DNA of 20,134 bases, taken from Weissella koreensis KCTC 3621. GTDB lineage: Bacteria; Bacillota; Bacilli; Lactobacillales; Lactobacillaceae. The stretch covers positions 1 through 20,134 of the forward strand of contig NZ_AKGG01000002.1 of the NCBI RefSeq assembly GCF_000277645.1. The letters are read 5' to 3'. Under the pieces are notes generated by a model. The model was not told the DNA's origin, did not search any database, and saw nothing but the letters and a program-made list of their open reading frames with translations. This document shows positions 1 to 6,061 of the stretch, piece by piece. Positions within the stretch are counted from its first letter, which is position 1. Each line of letters begins with the position of its first letter. The translations under genes and the position numbers were made by a program.

Positions 1-6
1 TCATGT

Positions 7-36
7 TTGGAAATACCAATAATATCATGTTATAAT
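7..36 (+). promoter_or_regulatory. Promoter of a short transcript upstream of the oriT-like region
   Basis: A TTGGAA -35 (7-12) and a perfect TATAAT -10 (31-36) are separated by 18 bases, and a TG one base before the -10 gives an extended -10. Transcription would start near 43. No gene of useful length follows before the terminator at 76-117, so the promoter seems dedicated to a short RNA. Confidence 0.55.
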
Positions 37-42
37 GTTAAT

Positions 43-117
43 AGAAGAAAGTACATGGAGACTAACCTCTCTAGTAAAAAGGGCTAGTGCGTAGGAACAC
101 CAGCTCTTTTTGTTTGT
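43..117 (+). ncRNA. Candidate small RNA or leader RNA (~75 nt) with its own terminator
   Basis: The stretch between the promoter at 7-36 and the terminator at 76-117 would give an RNA of about 75 nt with a small 5' stem (GGAGA/TCTCT region, 56-72) and the terminator stem. It contains only a 10-codon ORF (ATG at 54). It could be a plasmid regulatory sRNA, an antisense RNA or an attenuated leader. I do not recognise the family. The evidence is architecture only. Confidence 0.35.
76..117 (+). terminator. Rho-independent terminator
   Basis: Arms 76-89 and 98-111 pair over 14 positions, with one G-U pair and one mismatch, around an 8-base loop. A T-rich tail (TTTTTGTTTGTC) follows. It ends the short transcript starting near 43. 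Confidence 0.6.
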
Positions 118-180
118 CTTTTTTGAAGCAAGTTTCCTTTCAGGGCAAGACAGTGTATAATTATAAACAATAACTGCCAT

Positions 181-238
181 GAAACAGCTCTGCTGTTTCA
201 AAGGCTTGGGCCAGTACGCTGGTCAAGCCTGGTGGCCC
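181..238. repeat. Cluster of strong hairpins with two mutually exclusive folds
   Basis: A perfect 8-bp stem, GAAACAGC/GCTGTTTC, lies at 181-199. A second stem pairs AGGCTTG (202-208) with CAAGCCT (224-230) and closes through CCAG/CTGG on a TACG (UNCG-type) tetraloop. An alternative stem, GGGCCA (208-213)/TGGCCC (233-238), competes with the second one. No ORF crosses the region. Lying between a presumed mobA start and the oriT-like sequence, it could be a single-strand initiation or priming structure of the transferred strand, or a regulatory RNA. The role is inferred. Confidence 0.45.
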
Positions 239-320
239 ACTTTAAAATACAGTGACGCTGATAGTATGATGGCTAGACTGTTATTTTTGACAATTAAAGA
301 CGATTCAAAAAATTAACCAA

Positions 321-450
321 GCCCCCAAATTACTAATAGGGGGGGTAAAATTGCAAATAAACCGACAGGCAACCCCTCCTCAACGCTTGGGGGAGTAGGC
401 TTAAGTCGACATTTCTATTATGGGGCAAAAAGGTAATAAACGCCCCTTTG
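321..450. other. oriT: Candidate origin of transfer (oriT) region
   Basis: The stretch holds nested G/C-run inverted repeats: CCCCC (322-326) with GGGGGGG (339-345), ACCCCTCC near 372 with GGGGGAGT near 390, and GGGGC (422-426) with GCCCC (442-446). Bases 434-446, with the core TAAACGCCCCT, resemble the nic region of RSF1010/pIP501-type (MOBQ) origins, which read TAARTGCGCCCT. The window ends inside a MobA/MobL-type relaxase gene that points away from here, which is where an oriT would sit if the molecule is circular. Only the resemblance was judged; nick site and polarity are unproven. Confidence 0.4.
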
Positions 451-487
451 ATGAGATTTATCTAATAAAATCAAGAAAGGAGCTGTT

Positions 488-772
488 ATGACGTACAATG
501 CAATTAAGGGTCGCTTTACGCGCGTAGCCCCTGATAAAACGATTTTGTATGGCGACAAGTCTTATACGTTTGCCTTAACACCCGAGCAAAGTGAACAGAT
601 TGACCAGGCGGTTTATGCGGTTGTCCTGGCCAAAAATTATAAAACGACCTCTTTCTCGATTGATGAGAAGTTAACCTTGTCTGACGAAGAAGTCGCCCAA
701 CACAAATTGGTGGTCCGTTTACGCCTCCGCAAAAAGCACAAACAGCCGTCTCATCAACCGCTCACGGACTAA
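488..772 (+). CDS. Small unknown plasmid protein next to the oriT-like region (94 aa)
   Basis: I do not recognise this protein. An AGGAG lies about six bases before the ATG, so the start is convincing, and a strong bidirectional terminator follows at 861-900. The sequence is hydrophilic, without membrane segments or cysteines. An acidic stretch (SIDEKLTLSDEEVAQ, about residues 57-71) is followed by a very basic C-terminal tail (RLRLRKKHK, about 77-85), which could contact nucleic acid. It sits immediately downstream of the candidate oriT and would be in the early-transferred region on one polarity, so an accessory mobilisation role (MobC-like, or acting in the recipient) is possible but is inferred from position only. 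Confidence 0.65.
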   Translation: MTYNAIKGRFTRVAPDKTILYGDKSYTFALTPEQSEQIDQAVYAVVLAKNYKTTSFSIDEKLTLSDEEVAQHKLVVRLRLRKKHKQPSHQPLTD

Positions 773-860
773 AATTTCACAAAGCATAAAAGCCTTGCTA
801 CCAGGATTGTGAGAGCTAGACCAATTTATTTGAGCCAAATTCACAAGAACAGATCACAGA

Positions 861-900
861 AAAAGCGCCAAACCTTATGAAATTAAGGCTTGGCGCTTTT
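861..900. terminator. Bidirectional Rho-independent terminator
   Basis: Arms AAAAGCGCCAA (861-871) and TTGGCGCTTTT (890-900) are perfect complements. A further CCTTA/TAAGG stem lies inside. The A-run and T-run flanks let it act for the unknown 94-aa gene on the plus strand and for the bacteriocin operon on the minus strand. Confidence 0.85.
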
Positions 901-936
901 AACTTGGTATAAGCTACATTATGTTAATTCGTTAAA

Positions 937-1137
937 TTAATAATACCCATATGGACTATATTGGTGTCCAGGTTTAGGTTGCGTCTTGCCATTCAATTGA
1001 TCTAGAACATTTTGAGGGTCGGCTGGATGGTATACATGTCCAATTGCCCCTAAAACGTCGCCAATCCAATGTCCTCCGCTAATTTTGTTGCACTCTGAAT
1101 TAGACAACTCTTTATAGTTACTTAAATAGCTTTTCAT
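937..1137 (-). CDS. Double-glycine leader bacteriocin (class II) precursor, 66 aa
   Basis: The first 22 residues form a typical double-glycine leader (ELSNSECNKISGG before the cut), which C39-peptidase ABC transporters remove during export. The mature peptide would be 44 aa, starting HWIGDVLGAIGHVYHP and ending in a Pro/Gln/Tyr-rich tail (YSPYGYY). It contains one GxxxG (GDVLG, residues 26-30 of the precursor), a motif common in two-peptide bacteriocins, but no partner peptide was found nearby. It lacks the YGNGV motif, so it is not pediocin-like. The only matching exporter in the window is a dead stub at 1703-1858, so secretion would need a transporter elsewhere. The RBS is weak (AGAG region). 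A peptide pheromone is the main alternative. Confidence 0.75.
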   Translation of the reverse strand: MKSYLSNYKELSNSECNKISGGHWIGDVLGAIGHVYHPADPQNVLDQLNGKTQPKPGHQYSPYGYY

Positions 1138-1221
1138 AACTTTAATCTCTGTTTCGCGTGTCTTTTGACTAAACAGATTAGTTGACTCTACGACTTTAAA
1201 AATTAATTTTTCCTATCAATT

Positions 1222-1530
1222 CTAATTTCTTATATCATAATGATTGAGAAAATTTTTTTTTGATATAATCCTACCGTTGGTAGAATCAAAAATATCGCCT
1301 ACATTCCCCATTACAAACCCACCGCCATAATAACCTAATGCCGTATCGAGAAGCCCTAGTTTAACATCTCTTTTTGAAGAAGGGTTTATAGCTTTTACAA
1401 GGACTTTCAATTTATTGTCATACCAGACCATAGAATTATTATCAAAACACTGTTGAACCCACTCAGGCAGTTCTTTATCTTTGCTAATTTCCCAAACGCG
1501 AACTTCTTTATCATGGTAAAATACAGTCAA
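1222..1530 (-). CDS. Unknown 102-aa protein, first gene of the bacteriocin-side operon
   Basis: Translation starts at a TTG at 1528-1530, fixed by an AGGAGGG five bases upstream. There is no signal peptide or obvious membrane span. Recognisable blocks are an N-terminal YHDKEVRVW, a central VWYDNKLKVLVKAINPSS and a glycine-rich C-terminal block (YYGGGFVMGNVGDIF). These remind me of small uncharacterised proteins of lactobacillus plasmids and phages, but I cannot name a family. It lies 84 bases upstream of the bacteriocin precursor on the same strand, so an immunity role is a position-based possibility. Class II immunity proteins are usually about this length, but they are helical and lysine-rich and normally follow the bacteriocin gene, which argues against it. 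Confidence 0.6.
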   Translation of the reverse strand: MTVFYHDKEVRVWEISKDKELPEWVQQCFDNNSMVWYDNKLKVLVKAINPSSKRDVKLGLLDTALGYYGGGFVMGNVGDIFDSTNGRIISKKNFLNHYDIRN

Positions 1531-1702
1531 TAGAGCCCTCCTATCTTGTTACAGCGTCTTACTTAGTGTCATGACAAGGTTCTTGTATACGCTTACACAC
1601 TATCAGATTTAGTCCTATTATGCAACATTTTTCAAACATATTATCGTGTTTGATTATAAAATTGTATACTATTATTTTATATTTATTTTGGGAGGCTTGG
1701 CA

Positions 1703-1858
1703 TTGACAAAAAAGTTAAATTATATCGCACAAGTCGATGAACGTGATCGTGGTGTAGCTGCAGTTGTCATGGTTTTAGCTCATTACAAAACACGTCTATC
1801 TTTAGCCAAGCTACGTGACTTAGCCAAAACAGACATGGAAGGCACTACTAAAAAATGA
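1703..1858 (+). pseudogene. 5' stub of a C39-peptidase bacteriocin ABC transporter, catalytic Cys replaced
   Basis: The true start is most likely the TTG at 1703-1705, seven bases after GGGAGG (1690-1695). The frame is open further upstream, but that extension has no homology or RBS. Residues 1-50 match the start of the C39 peptidase domain of PCAT/LagD-type transporters, which cleave double-glycine leaders and export the peptide. The family reads QVDERDCGVAAL; here it reads QVDERDRGVAAV, so the nucleophilic Cys is Arg16 (CGT instead of TGT, one transition). Similarity breaks after MEGTT and a stop follows two codons later, so the rest of the peptidase, the membrane domain and the ATPase (over 650 aa) are gone. 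The gene is dead twice over. Confidence 0.8.
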
Positions 1859-1882
1859 CCAATATAGCCATAAAAGAGAAGA

Positions 1883-1927
1883 TAGGGAACTTTGTAAATT
1901 ATTTTTTAGAAAGTTCCCTATTTTTTA
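1883..1927 (+). terminator. Rho-independent terminator
   Basis: Arms TAGGGAACTTT (1883-1893) and AAAGTTCCCTA (1910-1920) are perfect over 11 bp around a 16-base loop, followed by TTTTTT. It ends transcription running out of the transporter stub and may have come with the mobile-element debris to its right. Confidence 0.7.
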
Positions 1928-1941
1928 TAATCATTACTGTA

Positions 1942-1984
1942 TGCTCTTATACTAAAAAAATGGCCTATTCTTAGTATAAGAGCA
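1942..1984. repeat. Perfect 14-bp inverted repeat at a transposase breakpoint
   Basis: TGCTCTTATACTAA (1942-1955) and TTAGTATAAGAGCA (1971-1984) are exact reverse complements separated by 15 bases. The repeat lies just beyond the point near 2000 where similarity to an IS3-type OrfA stops. No T-run follows either arm, so a simple terminator is unlikely. It could be a pair of element ends left by excision, or a small palindromic insertion. Confidence 0.6.
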
Positions 1985-2001
1985 GTTGGGATTGATTTGA
2001 G

Positions 2002-2133
2002 ATTTTTGACCCAGCCCGTAACCGTTTGTACAGCCAAATGATATTCATTGGCCAGCGAATTAACAGAACGACCCTCGTTGTACAAGGCAACCGTTGATGA
2101 TTTAAATTCAGTTGAGTATCTCTTAGCTTTCAT
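2002..2133 (-). pseudogene. 5' fragment of an IS3-family transposase OrfA
   Basis: The first 44 residues (MKAKRYSTEFKSSTV... to TGWVKN) form the helix-turn-helix domain of IS3/IS150-type OrfA proteins, with the usual RSVNSLANEYHL and VTGWVKN blocks. After residue 44 the frame continues to 1918 with unrelated sequence that includes the palindrome at 1942-1984. The rest of OrfA and all of OrfB, including the DDE domain, are missing, so the element cannot move itself. The fragment probably marks the deletion that removed the bacteriocin exporter. Confidence 0.75.
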
Positions 2134-2192
2134 AATAAAAAAAACCTATACTTGATTATCTCGGAGTATGTCCTAGAAATAAAGCAATCCGG

Positions 2193-2212
2193 ATTTTCAG
2201 TATACGAGCAAA
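2193..2212. repeat. Dispersed 20-bp repeat, copy 1 (GTATACGA core)
   Basis: This sequence matches 14940-14959 at 17 of 20 positions and shares the core AGTATACGA. Both copies lie in non-coding DNA at module borders, this one between the IS3 fragment and the recombinase. It may be an element end or a recombinase subsite. The assignment is open. Confidence 0.4.
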
Positions 2213-2225
2213 ATTTTTTTATAGG

Positions 2226-2813
2226 TTAACCAAAATCAATTTGATCTAACATGGTTTCACGACTTGCTTGATCTAAACCAAGATAAGTCAGCGTCATAGC
2301 CTCACTAGAATGATTTAATAAATGCATGACTAGACCAATGTTGTAATTTGATTGCGTATAAACACGATAGGCGCCTGTTTTACGCATGGTATGTGTGCCC
2401 AGATAGTTGATGCCTAAGAGATCACCAACGCGTGCCATCACCTTATAAAACTGCTTCTCAGTGATATGACGGTCTGGATGGGCCGTTGAGGGAAATAACC
2501 AGTCTGAATTGATATTCTGTTGGACTAGCCAATCATGATATTGCAACAAGTCTTGTTGCACGGGCTTTAAATATAGTGTATTTGCTTTACCGGTCTTTTT
2601 ATCATGAATAAAGGCCGTGTGTTTAACAGAGCCATCTGGATTATAGACATCGGATTTCTTTAACGTCATCACATCACTCACCCGCAGCAGGGTGGCTTTG
2701 CCAACTTGAAAGATAGTGTAGTTACGGCGACCTGCCCGAAAACTATCTAGTAAGGTGTCTTGCACCATTTTTAAGACGTTAGAGTCTTTGATTGGGAGTA
2801 CGATTTGTTGCAT
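2226..2813 (-). CDS. Small tyrosine site-specific recombinase (195 aa)
   Basis: The protein is almost only the catalytic domain of a tyrosine recombinase. The catalytic set is visible: Arg44 (LLRVSD), Lys72 or Lys73 (HDKKTGKAN), His141 and Arg144 (HTMRKTG), His168 (LLNHSS) and Tyr177 (TLTYLG). The usual N-terminal core-binding domain of integrases (about 100 aa) is absent, as in the short recombinases found on many lactobacillus plasmids. A likely role is resolving plasmid multimers or promoting cointegration, not phage integration. The ATG start is followed by a clean frame to the stop. Two inverted repeats upstream (2850-2886 and 2917-2933) are candidate binding or crossover sites. Confidence 0.85.
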   Translation of the reverse strand: MQQIVLPIKDSNVLKMVQDTLLDSFRAGRRNYTIFQVGKATLLRVSDVMTLKKSDVYNPDGSVKHTAFIHDKKTGKANTLYLKPVQQDLLQYHDWLVQQNINSDWLFPSTAHPDRHITEKQFYKVMARVGDLLGINYLGTHTMRKTGAYRVYTQSNYNIGLVMHLLNHSSEAMTLTYLGLDQASRETMLDQIDFG

Positions 2814-2849
2814 ATCTATTTAACCTCAATAATAGAACAGTCCTTGCCT

Positions 2850-2886
2850 ATAATTGGTTCACTTTTGTCAATGAATGACCAATTAT
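2850..2886. promoter_or_regulatory. 9-bp inverted repeat flanking a TTGACA box upstream of the recombinase
   Basis: ATAATTGGT (2850-2858) and ACCAATTAT (2878-2886) are perfect complements 19 bases apart. On the minus strand a consensus TTGACA (2866-2871) lies between them. The layout suits autoregulation or a recombination site of the recombinase. No well-spaced -10 was found. Confidence 0.4.
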
Positions 2887-2916
2887 TTTTATCGTAGTGG
2901 TAGATTGTAAAATTAA

Positions 2917-2933
2917 TCCGAACGCTGTTCGGA
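2917..2933. repeat. 7-bp palindromic repeat with a 3-bp centre
   Basis: TCCGAAC and GTTCGGA are perfect complements around GCT. On the plus strand AAAAAA follows closely at 2935, so on the minus strand a T-run precedes rather than follows the stem, which argues against a terminator. It may be a protein-binding site for the adjacent recombinase. Confidence 0.4.
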
Positions 2934-2990
2934 CAAAAAAGATCAGCTTCCATCATAAAGGACTCCCCGCGGGACTGCAATCAGGAGTCA

Positions 2991-3746
2991 TTACTTCAAC
3001 TGTTTTTGTTCATTATAGAAATTACGGTAAGCTAAATAGCACGCAATGATTGACCCCAAACTAGTCGCTGATAAGAGCATGAACGTGACCATAATTTGAT
3101 ACCTAATGGCCCGTACTGGATCGACCCCTGCAAATATCAAACCGGACATCATCCCTGGCAGACTGACTAGACCCACAGTCTTTGCCGAATCAATGGTTGG
3201 TGACATACCCGTACGAATCGCCTCACGCACGATGGCAATCGAAGCATCAAGTAGACCAGCCCCTAACGCCAAACGTTCAAGCACAGCTTGCCGCTGGTCA
3301 TGAAACTGACTATTGAGGCTGCGATAAGCCAGCCCAATTGCGACCATTGAATTCGACGCAATCATACCAGAAATGGGAATCATTTGCGATGGCACAAACT
3401 TAATCGCACCAGATAGCACGAGGACGCCGAGTGTTACCCCCGTACTAACAAAAATGGCTAATAACGAAATGGCTAATGCATGGTCAATCCCCGGCCCCCG
3501 TTTTTTCGCATTCCAAGCCGCATTGAAGATAATGAAGCCTATCATCGCCAGCGTTAGCCACAAATTGTTGACTCGAAAAATATACTTTAGCAAGTAACCC
3601 ACGATAAATAGTTGTACAACAGCCCGCACGACACCAATGACGATGTCCCTATCTAAGCCAAGTTTCTGCCACAAACTAATTCCTAACGCGACGAGCACTA
3701 ACATTGCCGCCAAAAATAGCGACGTATTATTAACTGCTAAATTCAT
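2991..3746 (-). CDS. fetB: FetB/YbbM-like ABC transporter permease (UPF0014)
   Basis: This 251-aa very hydrophobic protein has about seven predicted membrane segments and matches the UPF0014/YbbM family. Recognisable blocks are ALGISLWQKLGLDRD near the N-terminus, the conserved VPSQMIPISGMIASNSMVA region (about 118-136) and LPGMMSGLIFAGVDPVRAIRYQ (about 196-217). In Escherichia coli the family member FetB works with the ATPase FetA to export iron and protect against peroxide. The start ATG overlaps the end of the ATPase gene by four bases, so the pair is translationally coupled. GC content looks higher than in the redox island and in the SDR region, which suggests a separate origin. The substrate here is inferred from the family. 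Confidence 0.85.
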   Translation of the reverse strand: MNLAVNNTSLFLAAMLVLVALGISLWQKLGLDRDIVIGVVRAVVQLFIVGYLLKYIFRVNNLWLTLAMIGFIIFNAAWNAKKRGPGIDHALAISLLAIFVSTGVTLGVLVLSGAIKFVPSQMIPISGMIASNSMVAIGLAYRSLNSQFHDQRQAVLERLALGAGLLDASIAIVREAIRTGMSPTIDSAKTVGLVSLPGMMSGLIFAGVDPVRAIRYQIMVTFMLLSATSLGSIIACYLAYRNFYNEQKQLK

Positions 3747-4393
3747 GCGTGTACCTCCAATCTGCCAGCAACCACTTTCGCTAACTGATCTGCCGCAGCA
3801 ATCTCTGTCGCGTCATGAGTAATCATGATCGTTGTCACGTGATCTTGCTCATTTAACTGTCGTAACCAGGCGTGCACGATTTGCTTATTATTTTCATCCA
3901 AACCAGCTGTCACCTCATCTAATAACAACACTTTTGGTAAGAATAAGATGTTGCGAATCAGCGCGACCCGCTGTCGTTCACCACCGGAAAGCTCGATAAT
4001 CGGCTGATGCAGGGTTCGTTCGGACAGCCCAACATTATTTAACGCCGTTACCACTCGTTTCGTATCCATGACCTGCTTACGAATTTGGTACGGGAAAGCT
4101 AAGTTATCTGCCACCGTCTCACCAAATAACGTCGGTTGTTGGAAACAATATGAGACTTGCCGCCGATACATGATTGGGTCATAACTTTCAATCGGCTGCC
4201 CATCAAAAATCAAGGTCCCACTTGTTTTAGAAATCATGGCCGCAATGATCCGTAATAACGTACTTTTCCCACCACCGGATGGTCCCGTCAATGTAATATG
4301 AGCCCCATCTGGAATCTGCCAATCAACATCATGTAAAATATGTTGATCAGCGATTTGATAATTAACTTTTTCTAAACTAATCAATGAATTCAT
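3743..4393 (-). CDS. fetA: FetA/YbbL-like ABC transporter ATPase
   Basis: This 216-aa nucleotide-binding subunit has all motifs: Walker A GPSGGGKST (residues 37-45), Q-loop CFQQPTLF (83-90), signature LSGGE (135-139), Walker B VLLLDE (155-160) followed by the D-loop, and the switch His in MITHDATE near the C-terminus. It is the partner of the overlapping FetB-like permease, probably for iron or other metal efflux. The ATG overlaps the stop of a short upstream ORF as ATGA. Its own ribosome binding site is poor (GGGGGTGGG), so translation may depend on ribosomes ending the upstream ORF. Confidence 0.87.
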   Translation of the reverse strand: MNSLISLEKVNYQIADQHILHDVDWQIPDGAHITLTGPSGGGKSTLLRIIAAMISKTSGTLIFDGQPIESYDPIMYRRQVSYCFQQPTLFGETVADNLAFPYQIRKQVMDTKRVVTALNNVGLSERTLHQPIIELSGGERQRVALIRNILFLPKVLLLDEVTAGLDENNKQIVHAWLRQLNEQDHVTTIMITHDATEIAAADQLAKVVAGRLEVHA

Positions 4394-4617
4394 ATGCCCA
4401 CCCCCGATCGCACAATGATCGGCGCCGACAACAGCCGGATAACAAAGTGCTCAGAAGTCAATAATGTTTGATGTATTAATACACCAACCTGTGTAGCCAT
4501 TGGCAAAGCCATATGAATCATACCTGAGTCAAAGTGTTCCGTATAACTACGGAGGAGTTCTAATTGAACTTTTAATTTATCATTATTTTCGTTGATCGAT
4601 CGTTTTTGTCTAGACAT
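4390..4617 (-). pseudogene. Truncated 75-aa ORF acting as leader of the fetAB-like operon
   Basis: It has a good AGGAG seven bases before the ATG and a TATAAT (4641-4646, minus strand) about 25 bases upstream, with a poorly spaced -35. Residues 1-65 are hydrophilic to mildly amphipathic (KLKVQLELLRSYTEHFDSGMIHMALPMATQ) and look like the start of a longer protein. The last ten residues (APIIVRSGVGI region) read like an out-of-family tail picked up at a junction. The stop overlaps the fetA-like start as ATGA. I do not recognise a function. The most likely reading is the broken 5' end of another gene whose promoter and RBS now drive the ABC transporter. Confidence 0.5.
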
Positions 4618-4659
4618 ACGTTGTCTCCTATCTAGGGAGTATTATATCATTTTATAAAA

Positions 4660-4704
4660 AAAACAACCCCCGGTATCTACTAGTCAGATAATGAGGGCTG
4701 TTTT
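4660..4704. terminator. Imperfect hairpin, possible terminator at a junction
   Basis: AAAACAACCCCC (4660-4671) pairs with GAGGGCTGTTTT (4693-4704) at 10 of 12 positions, with an inner TATCT/AGATA stem. It looks like a decayed relative of the perfect hairpin at 9593-9633 (shared AACCCC and TATCTA elements). It lies between two divergent broken genes. Confidence 0.4.
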
Positions 4705-4723
4705 AATAGTCTTTCCTAGGGGC

Positions 4724-4822
4724 GATTATATAATTAGTGCTGGTAAAGGATGCAGTGCCATTGCTAGCGCCGCTTATAGAAGTGGTGAAAAATTATTTGA
4801 TAATCAAGAAGGCCGCCACTAT
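4724..4822 (+). pseudogene. N-terminal scrap of a MobA/MobL-type relaxase
   Basis: The plus-strand frame reads ISAGKGCSAIASAAYRSGEK followed by LFDNQEGRHY, the hallmark start of MobA/MobL relaxases (alternating GKG-SA-AAAYRSGE motif). The native first residues are replaced by unrelated sequence from an ORF opening at 4691, and similarity stops at about Tyr44, where DNA belonging to an MFS transporter begins in another frame. Only about 33 relaxase residues remain, without the metal-binding His motif, so it is a remnant. It is separate from the mobA at the right edge of the window. Confidence 0.75.
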
Positions 4823-5987
4823 TTGGTATTTGACCAAGAAAACCAGTTCAGCAACGGTATTGAGCATTGCTACTATTTTAGGAATGCTGCCAATGGTGAT
4901 TCTTAGTCCGTTTGTTGGTCCTATGCTTGATCGGTGGAACAAAAAAGGCCTCCTAATTTTCCCGGACGTTTTTGCTGCCTGTTTCGCTATTATTCTTTCC
5001 GTATCCGGAACGGTCTTTCATGTATTTCCACTTTGGCTCATTTTTATTTCATTACTGATGCGGTCTTGTGCGCAAACCTTCCAGATGCCAACGATTCAAT
5101 CGGTAATGCCCACAATGGTGCCAGACAAAGAAATTACCCGTATGAACGGCCAACTGGGAATGGTGCAATCCGCGAATATGATTATTGCCCCAGCACTGGG
5201 CGCGTTTTTATTTGCGTTTATCCCCATCGAGTACTTGATTCTGTTAGACGTACTTGGGGCCATCATTGGGATTTGTATTTTAACGTGGGTTCAAATTCCT
5301 AACAATGAAAAAATTGATCAGCCAATGCATGTGCTCCACAACACCCGCTTGGGGATCAAACAACTTACGAACAACAAGGGCTTGTGGTACATTACGTTGA
5401 TCGGCGCCGTCTTCACACTAACCTACATGCCTGCTGCCAGCATGTATCCACTCATGACCATGAAATACTTTCAGGGAACCGTTAGTCAGGCTGGCTTAAT
5501 TGAAGCCATTTATTCAACTGGCATGCTAATCGGCGGCACTATCATTGGCCTCTTTGGTAAGTGGCAGGACCGGATGAAGCCCGTAATCATCGCGTTTTTC
5601 CTGGTTGGCATTCCAACCGGTATTAGCGGCATTTTGCCAGGTAACCAAACCGGATTTTTATGGTTCGCAGCTTTAAACATCATTGAAGGAATTGCGACCC
5701 CATTTTTTACAACGCTTTTAATGGCAATGATTCAACAAAGTTATCCAGCAGAAGAGTTAGGGCGGATTCTAGGCGTTTTGAATTCTTTGTCGAATCTAGC
5801 TGGACCAATTGGCTTAATTTTTGCCGGTCCCCTAGCTGATGTGATTGGTATTGAACGCCTATTTGTGATTGCAGGAATCGGTGCTGCCATTTGCGGGGTG
5901 GTCGCGGTGTTAATGCCAATTACCAGGCAATATGACATTAGGCTGCATCAAAAATTGGCGAAATTAACTGAGCAACCAGATAAGTAA
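4737..5987 (+). pseudogene. MFS efflux transporter (DHA3/Mef-like) lacking its N-terminal membrane segment
   Basis: From about 4824 the frame encodes a major facilitator of the macrolide-efflux-like MFS_3 group: WYLTKKTSSATVLSIATIL, then the loop 2-3 motif PFVGPMLDRWNKKG, then about ten further hydrophobic segments to the C-terminus. Family members begin with a membrane helix of about 28 residues (motif like AISMFGDGFYAIAL) before this point. Here that helix is replaced by out-of-frame relaxase DNA. The longest frame opens at a GTG at 4737 with no ribosome binding site, so a protein, if made, would have an unnatural 29-residue start (VKDAVPLLAPLIEVVKNYL). I consider it a 5'-truncated pseudogene, although the remaining frame is intact to the stop, which suggests recent truncation. 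Confidence 0.75.
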
Positions 5988-6003
5988 TTAACATGATGAT
6001 CAT

Positions 6004-6050
6004 AAAGAGGAGAAAGACCAGACTACCAGCTGATCTTTCTCCTCTTTTTG
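6004..6050. terminator. Strong bidirectional terminator between the MFS remnant and copB
   Basis: AAAGAGGAGAAAGA (6004-6017) and TCTTTCTCCTCTTT (6034-6047) are perfect 14-bp complements with a 16-base loop and a T-run on the plus strand. It separates two convergent genes. Confidence 0.85.
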
Positions 6051-6061
6051 TCATCACTTAA

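Noticed and set aside
778..1221. Second peptide of a two-peptide bacteriocin
   Set aside because: No other short frame with a double-glycine leader was found on either strand around the precursor.
3106..3822. Three plus-strand ORFs inside the fetAB-like genes
   Set aside because: They are antisense to a permease and ATPase with full motif sets, and no initiation signals are present.
4691..4906. Plus-strand 71-codon ORF as a complete gene
   Set aside because: Only codons 12-44 match a relaxase; both ends are foreign DNA, so it is treated as a remnant.
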